This document shows positions 29,683 through 41,165 of a DNA stretch of 64,000 nucleotides, piece by piece. The position numbers were made by a program, and so were the translations under genes. How positions within the stretch are numbered: position 1 is the first letter of the stretch; each line of letters starts with the position of its first letter. A model generated the notes under the pieces. It searched no databases. It was not told the origin of the DNA and saw nothing but the letters and a program-made list of their open reading frames with translations. Origin of the DNA: Halocaridina rubra (lineage: Eukaryota; Arthropoda; Malacostraca; Decapoda; Atyidae); contig JAXCGZ010000103.1 of assembly GCA_037179515.1 (NCBI GenBank), forward strand, positions 1 to 64,000, written 5' to 3'.

Positions 29683-31310
29683 CAGATTGCAGTGATAGAA
29701 GCTCAAGGGCCGGTATTAGAGAACATCAACCTTACAGCCACACAGGTATGCAAAGCGCTGATGGATTTAGATGTTCATAAAGCTACAGGTCCTGATGACA
29801 TATCCCCTCATGTGCTTAAACAATGCGCAAACTCAATATCAGTGGCTTGTGTATCATATTTAAAAAGTCACTGGAGTCAGGGGAGATTCCAAGATGCTGG
29901 AAACAAGCAAATGTGATACCTATCTTCAAAAAGGGAAGGAGGGATACGGCTCTGAACTATAGACCAGTTTCCTTGACCAGCATAGTTTGCAAACTTATGG
30001 AGAAACTACTAAGGAAACATATCTCTCTTCACTTGGAATCCTTCAACTTTTTGTCAGTGAGGCAACATGGCTTCAGAGATGGTAGATCAACAGTAACAAA
30101 CTTATTAGAATTTTATGATGAGGTAAGCCAAATCTTACAGGAAAGAGAGGGCTGGGCAGATTGCATATTCCTAGACTTCCAGAAAGCGTTTGACACTGTT
30201 CCACATGGGAGAATTATTAGGAAGCTGCAATCAATGGCTAGAATAGGTGGATATGTTTTGGAATGGATAAAAACTTACTTAGAAGGAAGGGAACAGAGGG
30301 TTAGAGTAAGACACTCAGTGTCTGAATGGAGAAGAGTTAGTAGTGGGGTTCCACAGGGTTCAGTTTTAGGGCCACTTTTGTTCCTTGTATATGTAAATGA
30401 CCTACCAGAGTCTGTAAATTCAATCATGAATATGTTTGCAGATGATGCAAAGATTGTGAAGAAAGTAAAAAATGAGAACAATGGTAGAGAACTTCAGGAG
30501 GATCTAAATAATCTGCATGAGTGGTCAGAAAAGTGGCTAATGAAATTCAATACTTCAAAATGTAAGGTAATGAGAATGGGTACAAGTGCAAGAAGGCCTA
30601 AGCTTGACTAATCGGTGGCTGGAGTACAACTTCAAGAGACAGAAAATGAGAGAGATCTAGGAGTAAAAATACTGGCAGATTTGTCTCCAGAAATACATAT
30701 AAATGGCATAGTAAGGGCAGCATATGCATTCTTATCATATGTAAGGGTAACCTTCAGGCACATGGACAAGGAAATGTTCAGAAATATTTATGTAACCTAT
30801 GTGAGGCCAAAACTCGAATATGCAGCCCCCTTTTGGAATCCGCACTTGAAAAAGCACATAGCTAAGCTTGAAAAAGTTCAAAGACATGCCACGAAACTGG
30901 TGCCAGAAATACGCAATCTCAGTTATGATGAGAGGCTGAGGGAATTACTTACCAACACTCGAAGCTAGAAGAGTGAGGGGGGATATGGTGACAGTCTTTA
31001 AATGCCTTCATGGTTATGATAGAGTGGATAGGGATCGATATTTTGATATGGCTGGCTCTAGAACTAGAGGTCATAGTTTGAAGCTTCGTAAGAAAATTTC
31101 TTTGCAGGATGTAAGAAAATACTTTTTCAGTGTAAGAGTAGTTGATAATTGGAATTCGCTAAGCGAGGAGGTAGTTAATGCTATCTCAATCCATAGTTTT
31201 AAGGATAGGTTTGATAAGTATCACTAAGTATAAAATGGAACCGATCAGGAGATGGGTAGATACGAGCTTTGGGCTCTTTCCCGTAAACACAATTAGGTAA
31301 TCACAATTAG
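29679..31310 (+). mobile_element. CR1-like LINE copy 3
   Basis: It starts at the same ORF2 position as copy 2, preceded by (CA)n, and ends with two units of aattaggtaatcac, the short 3' terminal repeat of this LINE. Confidence 0.9.
29692..31227 (+). pseudogene. CR1-like reverse transcriptase, copy 3
   Basis: Reading is split by a frameshift near 29850, a stop at 30609 (CTTGACTAA where copies 1 and 2 have a tyrosine codon) and a small deletion near 30948. The catalytic MFADDAKI box is intact. Copy 4 shares the same stop, so copies 3 and 4 are closer relatives for that part than copies 1 and 2. Confidence 0.85.
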
Positions 31311-34225
31311 GTAATCACAAACACACGTACAAACGAACATACACACATACAGAATTAAAATATAGGATTCAAAACAGTAAGGCAGATATAGTAGCAATTA
31401 CAGAAACTAAGTTGAGTGAGGACATAAACAGTGTCACAGTTTTTCCTAAGGGCTTCAGAATATTAAGGGTTGAAAGATCTGAGAGGACTTGTGGAGGGAT
31501 AGCACTGCTCATAAGTAAAAGGATCCAAGTTGAAGAAATAAACTTGGCTATAGAAAGTGAGTTCAAGGAATTTCTTGTTGCTCGCATAAATACTGGGTCA
31601 GAGAGCATTATAATAACTGTTGTATATAACCCACCAAGGAACCAAAATAGGCTAGAAGTTTATGAGGAAAGTCATATAGGTACTATTGAAGTCATAAACC
31701 CAGTTGTTAACATGGCACGGGATAGAAAAAGTAGGATCTTGATTATGGGAGAATTTAATCATAAAGAGATAGATTGGATAAATCTTGACCCACACAGTGG
31801 TAAGGACTCATTCGGGGCAAGATTCCTAGATTGCGTACAAGGGAATTTCCTACACCAACATGTAATGGAACTAACGTTGGCCAGGAGTGGGGATGAGCCA
31901 TCACTACTTGATCTAGTATTCACAGATAATGTGTTGGATATTGAAAAAATTGAGTATGAACCACCAATTGGAAAGAGTGACCACTGTGTGTTGTTGATGG
32001 AGTATATCATTGAAGATATTCTTCCTGAGAGTAGAGGCACTGAGGACATGAGGAACTATCCAAAAGGGGATTACATCAAAATGAATGAGCTTTTTGCAGT
32101 TATTGACTGGGGAACCTTATTTTACAACAAATCTGTACAAGAAATGTATGACATCTTTTGTGAGAAATATGGGAAGATAGTAGATTGCTGCATACCTGTC
32201 ACCAAAGTAGGTGTAATTCATGCCAAAGAGAAATGGTTCGATAATGAGTGTAAAAGAGCTAAGGAGTGGAGAGACAAATGCTGGAAAAGGTATAGCCACT
32301 ATAGGAGGAGAAAAAACATAAATGCCTGGCAAACCTACAAAAGAGCAAGAAATGACTACCTAAGTAAAAGGAGAGAGGCAGAGAGAGACTATGATAGGGA
32401 CATCACCAGGAAGGCTAAAGAAAATCCGAAGTTTTTCCACAGCTTTATCAGAGGAAAACTGAAGGTAAAAGAATAGGTTTTACGGCTAAAGAGAGTGGAT
32501 GGAAGCATCACTGAGACGGATGAAGAGATCTGCAAAGAATTGAACAAGGAGTTTCAGTCAGTAATTACAGTAGAAAATACCCCACCCCTACAGATTGCAG
32601 AGACAGAAGCTCAAGGGCCAGTATTAGAGAACATCAACCTTACAGCCACAGAGGTATGCAAAGCGCTGATGGATTTAGATGTTCATAAAGCTACAGGTCC
32701 TGATGACATATCCCCTCATCTGCTTAAAAAATGCGCAAACTCAATATCAGTGGCTTGTGTATCATATTTAAAAAGTCACTGGAGTCAGGGGAGATTCCAA
32801 GATACTGGAAACAAGCAAATGTGATACCTATCTTCAAAAGGGGAAGGAGGGATACGGCTCTGAACTATAGACCAGTTTCCTTAACCAGCATAGTTTGCAA
32901 ACTTATGGAGAAACTACTAAGGAAACATATCTCTCTTCACTTGGAATCCTTCAACTTTTTGTCAGTGAGGCAACATGGCTTCAGAGAAGGTAGATCAACA
33001 GTAACAAACTTATTAGAATTTTATGATGAGGTAAGCCGAATCTTAAAGGTAAGAGAGGGCTAGCCAAACTGCATATTCCTAGACTTCCAGAAAGTGTTTG
33101 GCACTGTTCCACATGGGAGACTTATTAGGAAGCTGCAAGCAATGGCTAGAATAGGTCGAAATGCCTTGGAATGGATAAAAACTTACTTAGAAGGAAGGGA
33201 ACAGAGGGTTAGAGTAAGACACTCAGTGTCTGAATGGAGAAGAGTTAGTAGTGGAGTTCCACAGGGTTCAGTTTTAGGGCCACTTTTGTTCCTTGAATAT
33301 GTAAATGACCTACCAGAGTCTGTAAATTCATTCATGAATATGTTTGCAGATGATGCAAAGATTGTGAAGAAAGTAAAAAACGAGAACAATGGTAAAGAAC
33401 TTCAGGAAGATCTAAAGAGTCTGCATGAGTGGTCAGAAAAGTGGCTAATGAAATTCAATACTTCAAAATGTAAGGTAATGAGAATGAGTACAAGTGCAAG
33501 AAGGCCTAAGCTTGACTAATCGGTGGCTGGAGTACAACTTCAAGAGACAGAAAATGAGAGAGATCTAGGAGTAAACATACTGGCAGATTTGTCTCCAGAA
33601 ATACATATAAATGGCATAGTAAGGGCAGCGTATGCATTCTTATCAAATGTAAGGGTAGCCTTCAGGCACATGGACAAGGAAATGTTCAGAAATATTTGTG
33701 TAACCTATGCGAGGCCAAAACTCGAATATGCAGCCCCCTTTTGGAATCCGCACTTGAAAAAGCACATAGCTAAGCTTGAAAAAGTTCAAAGACATGCCAC
33801 GAAACTGGTGCCAGAAATACGCAATCTCAGTTATGATGAGAGGCTGAGGGAATTAGACTTACCATCACTCGAAGCTAGAATATTGTGGGGGGATATGGTG
33901 ACAGTCTTTAAATTCCTTCATGTTTATGATAGAGTGGATAGGGATCGATATTTTGATATGGCTGGCTCTAGAACTAGAGGTCATAGCTTGAAGCTTCGTA
34001 AGAAAACTTCTTTGCAGGATGTAAAGAAATACTTTTTCAGTGTAAGAGTAGTTGATAATTGGAATTTGCTAAGCGAGGAGGTAGTTAATGCTATCTCAAT
34101 CCATAGTTTTAAGGACAGGTATGATAAGTATCACTAAGTATAAAATGGAACGGATCAGGAGACGGGAAGTTACGAGATTTGGGCTCTTTCCCGTAAACAC
34201 AATCAGGTAAATACAATTAGGTAAA
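31311..34225 (+). mobile_element. CR1-like LINE copy 4, with endonuclease
   Basis: It starts with a CA-rich leader piece (acacacgtacaaacgaac) joined to ORF2 shortly after its beginning, and ends with aattaggtaaatac units. It is the only plus-strand copy keeping most of the endonuclease. Confidence 0.85.
31352..34137 (+). pseudogene. CR1-like endonuclease-reverse transcriptase, copy 4
   Basis: The endonuclease part (to about 32060) has ADIVAITETKLSEDIN, VVYNPPRNQN, ILIMGEFNHKEIDW (normally G-D-F-N; here the aspartate is glutamate) and KSDHCVLL. A stop at 32474 follows KLKVKE. The reverse transcriptase continues with frameshifts near 32750, a stop in the GW-AD region at about 33061, a shared stop at 33519 and MFADDAKI intact. 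The final frame 33523-34137 ends normally. The altered endonuclease aspartate alone would abolish nicking. Confidence 0.85.
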
Positions 34226-34318
34226 TACACCATGTGACGACGCCATTCGTCTACCCCCAACACCATAACCCCCAACAATTCCCTCCACATCTCTCTCTCT
34301 CTCTCTCTCTCTCTCAGT

Positions 34319-34826
34319 ATGGTCACCCAGCAAGATACAATGGAAAGGACTCTCGCAAGTTTGGTCGAATCTCATCATGCTGTTATTGACACCATCACGA
34401 CTCTCACTGACAAGTTTAATAAGGTCGCCTCCCACCTTGAGAAGTTGACTGATGTGCAGCCCAGGTCTTCTTCATCCCATGCTCTGTCTGACAGTGCCCC
34501 GCCCACTTCTGCCTTCCGCAAAAATAAGAATAAGATTCGCTAGTCGCATACAATTTCATGCCATCTCTTGGAATGCCTTTGGAATTAGACACTCTCCTAA
34601 ACTCACTGCACTTAGAGCCTATGTTTATCGTCATCATCCGCAGGTTATTTTCATACAAGAGGCTTTTCCTGGTGGTGCTCCACCAGGGGAGGAGGCTCCT
34701 ATGCTCACAGGGTATGTTTCATATGTGCATTATACCAGAAGAGGACTCATTACCTACATTCATTCCTCCATACCTCACACGCTCCTTGGTTCTTCTGCAC
34801 AAGTTGATATGACCTTTCAGCTCTGA
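34319..34826 (+). pseudogene. I-like LINE, N-terminal part with frame breaks
   Basis: The ATG at 34319 opens a 74-codon frame (MVTQQDTMERTLASLVE) predicted to be helical, ending at TAG 34541. The endonuclease start (ISWNAFGIRHSPKL, VIFIQEAFPGG) lies in another frame from about 34545 to TGA at 34824-34826. One indel near 34815-34822 would connect it to the long frame downstream. Whether the first 74 codons are a separate ORF1 remnant or the start of the same protein cannot be decided here. Confidence 0.65.
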
Positions 34827-37800
34827 AATCACTGTCGGGAATGGTACTCTTCGATTGTGCAATGTCTACTCTGCCCCAGGTGTGAGTAATCTACCAGCCC
34901 TTCCAATACCTACAGACAGTGGAATGATCTATATGGGGGATTTTAACGCCAGACACCCCGCCCTTGGTGACTCATCTCCCACTCCCAATCGCGGTGGCAA
35001 CCCTCTGCTCGACTACATCCGCCGCTACCGCCTCACTCGCTGGCATACTGGAGGTGCCACACATGCTCGTGGGGGTACTGTAGATCACATTCTCACAGCT
35101 GGCCTTGTGGTACCTAATGTATCCTGCTCTTCTATCCCTTCTCTCTTTTCTGGCCATGTTGCCCTTAGCCTGAAATACTCCATACTTCAGACTCCAGCTA
35201 CCCTCTCCCATCACCGCACCCGCATCTCTATCCCTCCCAAATACTGCCCCACTTATATTTCCTTTATCTCTCACCTCCTTCCCACTTTTGATCTCCTTTC
35301 TCCAGACAGCTTATACAACTCACTGGTGGATTCTACACATGACTTCTACACGCATTATGTTCTCAGACCACACGTTCCACGTCGCCCTGAGGCCCATTCC
35401 TGGACTTTGAATCAGCGTATTGCCCAGGCGGAAAGGACAGCTGTGGATGCTGGACTCTCCTTTCAAAGACAGCCCACCCCTGACCACCTGCACCAATATC
35501 AGTTGGCGAGGGATGATCTGGTTGCCCTGCAGAAGTGCGTGCACACGGAGTATTGGCAGAAATTTACGGATAGTATTAACCATCAGACTAGCGCTGGGAC
35601 TATGTGGCATCTTATAAGGAAGGCTGTCAAGAAGAAACCCACCTGTGCTCTACACCACAGTCCACTTGAGTATGCTCAGGACCTCATTACTACCTGGTCA
35701 GCACAGTCACAAACTTGCAACCTTCCCGGGAACGTTCAAGAGGCACTCTCCACCCACCGCAGTGTTCGTAACCTCCGCCTAATGGGTGCATTACTACAGA
35801 CGGATGAAGAGGATGACATCCTATTCACAGAGGATGAACTACGACGTGCTCTTGCTAGGATTAAGGCTACTGCCCCTGGGGAGGATGGTCTTACATATCA
35901 AGTTCTCCGTCTTCTTCAGAAAGTTCCTGGTAACCCCCTACTGCAGCTCTTCAATCTTTGCTTTTGCTTGGGGCATGTGCCCTCTGCCTGGACCAGAAGC
36001 ACTATTATTCCTCTACCAAAACCTGGAACCGACAAATTTAGGCCTATCTCCCTCACCTCCTGCTTCAGCAAAGTGTTTGAACGCATCCTTCTTGCCCGGC
36101 TCATGCACCGTCTACAGGATAAACTCTCCCCCAGTCTTTATGGTTTCCTCCCACAACGGAGCACACATCACTGCCTCGCTGAACTCTACACCCGTCTTTC
36201 TCCCACCAGTGTGGTCGCCTTCCTGGACCTCAAATCTGCCTTCGATATAGCCAACAAGGAAATTATTCTTGACCAGCTGGTGGACTTTGGAGTTCGGGGG
36301 AACATACTGAAATGGATACGGGGATATCTCTGCAACAGAACATCAAGTGTCCTTTTTAAAGGGTCGTATAGCTCCTATGAACGGTTTGAACTGGGTACTC
36401 CTCAGGGGGGTGTGCTAGGTCCTTTTCTATTCAATATCCTTATGCATCGTCTACTCTCCTTCCTTCCTGTCATCCCCGGTACTACAGTTACCTGCTATGC
36501 GGACGACATATGCATCCACACGACCTCAACTCACGACCTTCAGCACATGCTCCATGATTTTTACGTGTCTGCTACCTCCTGTGGCCTTATTATCTCCCCA
36601 GAAAAAAGCAGGATTTTTACTTCACGCAACTGCAGAGCACTGCCCGCATTCGCCATGGGTGGTAATGTCATCCCTCATTGCACACAGTACACGTATTTAG
36701 GTGCACCAGTCCGGATCACCCCAGCTATACCTGCACGTCAACGAATTCATCCCTCTGTGAAGAGCCTTCTTCACCGTCTGGAGCCCCGCTTTGCACCTGT
36801 CAAGTGGCTTGCCAACAATGCTGCAGGAGTCTCCATCCCAGTGGCGAGGACCCTCTACATCCTACTACTTCGGTCAGTGGTTGACTATCTGTCTCCTGCC
36901 TTGTGTCAACTTCCTAGACCAGCTCTCGAGCCACTTGAAAAGTTCCAGAATCGAGTCATGAGATTTATCTTGGGATGTTCTCTCTCTACCCGTATTGTGA
37001 GTATGCAGTTGGAGCTCGACTTGCCCCCTCTTGTGGAGAGGATTTATGCCAATGTGTCCTATTTTACTGTTAAGTGTCTTCACTACCCCTTTCTTGCTCC
37101 GTACTTCTCTGCTGTCATGAGGACGTCCCTGGATCCAGACGCACCCAGGCTCCCACTTCGAGCAGGAGGTCATAACCTTATCAGGGTGGCGAGTGACATT
37201 CTCCGTGGCCTTGACATCGACCTGCCTGTGCAGGCGGCTGTCCCAGATTTACCACCCTGGCGTGTCCCCCTCCCCGCTGTCACATATACACCGACCTCGA
37301 AGGATGTCTATCCCCCCTTGCAGAGACAGTTAGCTCTGGAGACTATCGCTGATGTGTCCACGTCTGTCCCTGCAGCACACCACGTCTATGTTGATGGTTC
37401 TGTGCAAGGAGATGGGAGGGCGGCATGTGCTGTGTTTTCCCCCACCATGGAGCCACCTGTGCCGGCTGATTCATGGATTGGCCGTAGACTACCCACCTCG
37501 TCGAGCTCCACCTACTGTGAACTGAATGCCATCTTGGATGCCGTGACTCTCCTTGTTCGACGACGAGTGAACGGGGTAATAATTTGTGACTCCCAATCGG
37601 CCCTACAAGCCCTATCCTCGCCAAGACCTATCTGTGGCCGTGCTGTGGGAGATATACTATGTCGCCTCGCGGCCGCTCGGGATGCTTCTCTTGTTGTGTC
37701 GTTTGTATGGACTCCATCCCACATTGGGCTGACTGGCAACGACACAGCGGATCGTCTTGCCAAGGCGGCCTGTATGCTGGATGGGCATGCTGTGGACGCT

Positions 37801-38229
37801 GAGCCCTCCCTCCGATGCCTACGTAACATCATCTACTCAGCTGGGTTTGCCATGACGGTCCAGCGCAGGGACACGGAGAGGGCCAACAGTGTGTCCATAC
37901 AGCACCATGATCACTTTCTTCACAGTCGCTACAAGTATCGCAGACGCGGGTTAATGGTGCGGAAAAACAATGTAGTTAGTGCTCGGCTCAGAATGGGGTA
38001 TCGGCCTTTATGGCAGGTCTCCCAGACTCTAGATATGCCACAGTACACCTCCTGTAAATTATGCGACCGTCCTAATGCTAACACTCTTGACCACTATTGT
38101 CTTCAGTGCCCCACAGTGAGAGATGTTTTACCACGAGGTCAGAACTTAATACAGATCTGCTCATTTTTACTTAATGATGACAACCTTGATGTTATTCTTG
38201 CTCGTTATCCTCACTTTGGTGGCCATTAA
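34813..38229 (+). CDS. I-like LINE polyprotein: endonuclease, reverse transcriptase, RNase H
   Basis: An uninterrupted frame of over 1,120 codons without a genuine ATG at its start; the first in-frame TTG is 34855. Counting from that TTG, the endonuclease C-terminal half has IYMGDFNARHPALGD (residues about 25-40) and the histidine-containing VDHIL and SGHVALS. The reverse transcriptase has GEDGLTYQVL, FRPISLTSC (about 390), AFLDLKSAFD, GTPQGGVLGPFLFN and CYADDICIH (about 547), catalytic residues intact. RNase H follows with HVYVDGSVQGDG (about 845), YCELNAILDAV, ICDSQSALQAL and TPSHIGLTGNDTADRLAKA (about 952). A C-x2-C...H-x4-C zinc knuckle lies near 1065. Only the upstream frameshift near 34820 prevents an intact protein. 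Confidence 0.85.
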   Translation, partial: PFSSEITVGNGTLRLCNVYSAPGVSNLPALPIPTDSGMIYMGDFNARHPALGDSSPTPNRGGNPLLDYIRRYRLTRWHTGGATHARGGTVDHILTAGLVVPNVSCSSIPSLFSGHVALSLKYSILQTPATLSHHRTRISIPPKYCPTYISFISHLLPTFDLLSPDSLYNSLVDSTHDFYTHYVLRPHVPRRPEAHSWTLNQRIAQAERTAVDAGLSFQRQPTPDHLHQYQLARDDLVALQKCVHTEYWQKFTDSINHQTSAGTMWHLIRKAVKKKPTCALHHSPLEYAQDLITTWSAQSQTCNLPGNVQEALSTHRSVRNLRLMGALLQTDEEDDILFTEDELRRALARIKATAPGEDGLTYQVLRLLQKVPGNPLLQLFNLCFCLGHVPSAWTRSTIIPLPKPGTDKFRPISLTSCFSKVFERILLARLMHRLQDKLSPSLYGFLPQRSTHHCLAELYTRLSPTSVVAFLDLKSAFDIANKEIILDQLVDFGVRGNILKWIRGYLCNRTSSVLFKGSYSSYERFELGTPQGGVLGPFLFNILMHRLLSFLPVIPGTTVTCYADDICIHTTSTHDLQHMLHDFYVSATSCGLIISPEKSRIFTSRNCRALPAFAMGGNVIPHCTQYTYLGAPVRITPAIPARQRIHPSVKSLLHRLEPRFAPVKWLANNAAGVSIPVARTLYILLLRSVVDYLSPALCQLPRPALEPLEKFQNRVMRFILGCSLSTRIVSMQLELDLPPLVERIYANVSYFTVKCLHYPFLAPYFSAVMRTSLDPDAPRLPLRAGGHNLIRVASDILRGLDIDLPVQAAVPDLPPWRVPLPAVTYTPTSKDVYPPLQRQLALETIADVSTSVPAAHHVYVDGSVQGDGRAACAVFSPTMEPPVPADSWIGRRLPTSSSSTYCELNAILDAVTLLVRRRVNGVIICDSQSALQALSSPRPICGRAVGDILCRLAAARDASLVVSFVWTPSHIGLTGNDTADRLAKAACMLDGHAVDAEPSLRCLRNIIYSAGFAMTVQRRDTERANSVSIQHHDHFLHSRYKYRRRGLMVRKNNVVSARLRMGYRPLWQVSQTLDMPQYTSCKLCDRPNANTLDHYCLQCPTVRDVLPRGQNLIQICSFLLNDDNLDVILARYPHFGGH

Positions 38230-38501
38230 TTATATTGAATTATACATATATTTTCTGTATGTTGCTGTATAATTCTGTTTGTGCATTCTGCGTTTCTCTG
38301 AGCTTTACTTTTGCATATAATGTACTCTGTGCTGCCATACTGTGAGTTGTGTGTTAGTATGCAGCAATGTTTTATCAATGTGTACACCTCCCTGTAAACT
38401 ATGTTCAATTCTTGGTTTTGTATCCATTTGAAGCATTATTTGTATGAACTCATGTAATGTCTGACGCCTTGGCGCAAAAATTAATAAAATAAAATAAAAA
38501 T

Positions 38502-38502
<1 letters not shown>

Positions 38503-38572
<70 letters not shown>

Positions 38573-38689
38573 CAACATTCTATTCTACCCAACCCCGCAA
38601 ACTCCCTTTGTCCCAGCCAACTAGGGAGGGGCACTATACACAGTTATTAAAGTAAATAAACCAACAGATATACATACAATGATGAGCCC

Positions 38690-38736
<47 letters not shown>

Positions 38737-38777
38737 CTCCACAATCATCATCAAAGGAAAATTATTGTTGCTAATAA

Positions 38778-38811
<34 letters not shown>

Positions 38812-39011
38812 TATAATAATAATAATAATATCTAAGGAAAATTTTTGGAATAGACATGAAAGTATTGCAGAGGTATATTAAAACCTAGCAGAGAATTCGA
38901 TATTCATTACACATCTCTTATAATCCCTTACCATCTGACAGGTTATTACACTCTCCATCTGTTTCTCTTTATTTTAAGTTTTCTTCATGCCCTGGCCTGA
39001 TAAAGGCTGTT
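38503..39011 (+). mobile_element. Half of an inverted-repeat MITE
   Basis: The CT run (38503-38572), the unique core (ccaacattctattctaccc), (AAT)n blocks and the plus-strand arm (about 38835-39008). It ends inside the arm at ctgataaaggctg, where the 39012 repeat begins. The terminal repeat is missing. Confidence 0.75.
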
Positions 39012-39715
39012 GCTATAAATTACAAATAATTAATAAGCAACTTTGCCCAATTGGCCTTGCAAACGTTTCTTGTTAACCACAATTTAATAAATACATATTG
39101 TATTGATCTTACTGATTCTTCATTTACTGGGAATAAAGTGTTTTGAGTTATAACTTGCAAATACTTCATAAGGTGGTTTTGTCCTTTTGGCACTGCAAAT
39201 ATTTTTTTGCTAACCAAAAATTGAATGAATACATATTTATTTTATAGTCTTCCAGTATTGTAAATAAAGTGCTTTACTATATGAATTACAGATAATTAAT
39301 AAGTAATTTTGCCCTATTGGCTTTGCATACGTTTATGGTTACCCACAATTTAAGGAATACAGCGTTCCCTCCCGTATCGCGGTAGTTCAGTTCTGGGACC
39401 CAGCGCGAACCAGGAAAATCGCGAAGTAGGATCAGCCTTAAAAAAAAAAAAAAAAAAATATAAAAAAAAAAAAAATAAAAAAAAAAAATTAAAGATGATT
39501 ATGACACCAGGACAGGCCAAAAATTATAAAATAAAACGGCCTTTATCAGGCTGTACAGAGAAACAGAGATGGAGAGTGTAATGACCTGTCAGATGAGAAG
39601 GGATTATAAAAGATGTGTAATGAATATCCAGCTCTCTGCTAGGTTTACTATACCTCTGCATTACCTTCATGATGTCTATTCTAAAACTTCTCCTTAGATC
39701 TTATTATTATTATTA

Positions 39716-39762
<47 letters not shown>

Positions 39763-39841
39763 GTTATTATTATTATTATTATTATTAGCAGCAATAATTT
39801 TCCTTTGATGATGATTGGGGAGATTATAATTATTATTAATA

Positions 39842-39896
<55 letters not shown>

Positions 39897-39972
39897 TACG
39901 AATTCGTAATTAAACCATTATTTTTACTATAAATAATGTAGTTTTGGTTGAATGAATAAGAGTTACTTAAAG

Positions 39973-40020
<48 letters not shown>

Positions 40021-40202
40021 CAACATTCTATTCTACCCAACACTCTCTTTGTCCGAGCCAACTAGGGAGGGGCACTTTACACAGTTATTAAAAGTAAATA
40101 TACCAACAGATGTACAAACAATGATGAGCCCTTAATAATAATAATAATGATGATGATGATAATAATGTCCACAATCATCATCAAAGGAAAATTATTGTTG
40201 CC

Positions 40203-40264
<62 letters not shown>

Positions 40265-41165
40265 GATCTAAGCAGAATTATTGGAATAGACATCATGAAA
40301 GTAATGCAAAGGTATATTAAAACCCAGCAGAGAGCTGGATATTCATTACACATCTTTTATAATCCCTTCACATCTGACAGGTCATTACACTCTCCATCTC
40401 TGTTTCTCTTTACAACCTGATAAAGGCTGCTTTATTTTATCATTATTTGGCCCATCCTGGTGTCACAATAAAAAAAAAAAAAAAAAAAAAAAAAATTAGG
40501 GGGGGGCCAAAAAAAAACCGCGATACAGTGAGAACGCGAACTAAGAAATGCGAATAACTGGGGGAACACTGTACATACTGTATTTCTCTCGAATATTCTT
40601 CATTTATTGTAAATAAAATGTTTTACGTTAATGCCGGAAAATAATCAATGATTTTGTATGCTCTTAAGGTAGCATAAATATTTCTGGTTAGTTGTAACTA
40701 ACCAATATATATTAATCCAGTAAAATAATATGGAAACTCATTATTTGTGTGTTCGTGCCTTCAGTTTTCTCATTATTAACGGTGTGTCATTTCTGTTTCT
40801 GCAATTGCAGTGTCCTCTATTCTACTCTGCCTGTGTGACAGAGGTGATCATCGAGTTGAGGCCAAAGTCTTGGCATCCGTCTGTGGTACCGGGAATCGAA
40901 ATCGTGCTCACTACCTCCAGGATTCGAGGCAGCATTCCATAAATTTCAATTTTAAATTTGTTCCAGCTTTCCAAAAATTAATTAAATTTTTTTTAATGTG
41001 TCACTGTATCTCCAAAATTAAAAGAAAGTTGAATTATGAGTTTCACATAACCGAGTAGTGGTAGGAGGGTCTGTCCTGTCTGTTTGTGAGCTATTAACTG
41101 AGTTCAGTACCTTGAGTCCCCTTAGTAAAACAGAAACTTACCAACATCATCCCCACAATATAATT
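39012..41165 (+). repeat. Dispersed repeat copy A, interrupted by a MITE
   Basis: 39012-39359 and 40572-41165 together match copy B at 59736-60655. The first part consists of about four diverged units of roughly 135 bp with ...aataaagtgttt and cctattggc. The second part has gtcctctattctactctgcc and gtcttggcatccgtctgtgg, read on the minus strand as a possible tRNA-like head with ttcgattcccgg near a B-box pattern. No protein frame is convincing. Confidence 0.75.
39360..40571. mobile_element. Complete inverted-repeat MITE with visible empty site
   Basis: The ends are cagcgttccctccc and gggggaacactg, flanked by TA on both sides (39358-39359 and 40572-40573). The arms are at about 39490-39705 (minus) and 40265-40470 (plus), with (ATT)n and (AAT)n blocks, a CT-rich core at 39976-40020, and a poly(A) run at 40470-40495. 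Copy B of the host repeat reads ggaatacgtactga across the same point without an insertion, so this 1,212-bp piece moved as one unit. Confidence 0.9.

Larger units (their letters stand above)
34226..38502 (+). mobile_element. I-like LINE, near full length
   Basis: It begins in sequence after copy 4, has a (CT)n run at about 34288-34315 just before the first ATG, a coding region 34319-38229, and a 3' UTR ending in a (AATAAAATAAA)-type tail at 38502, followed at once by (TC)n. A truncated copy of the same 3' end lies at 24866-24985, also next to CT repeats. Clade assignment rests on the RNase H domain behind the reverse transcriptase. Confidence 0.85.

Noticed and set aside
31290..31325. CRISPR-like short repeats (aattaggtaatcac units)
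   Set aside because: Only two units, no spacers, and the unit is the 3' terminal repeat of the CR1-like LINE. The genome is eukaryotic.
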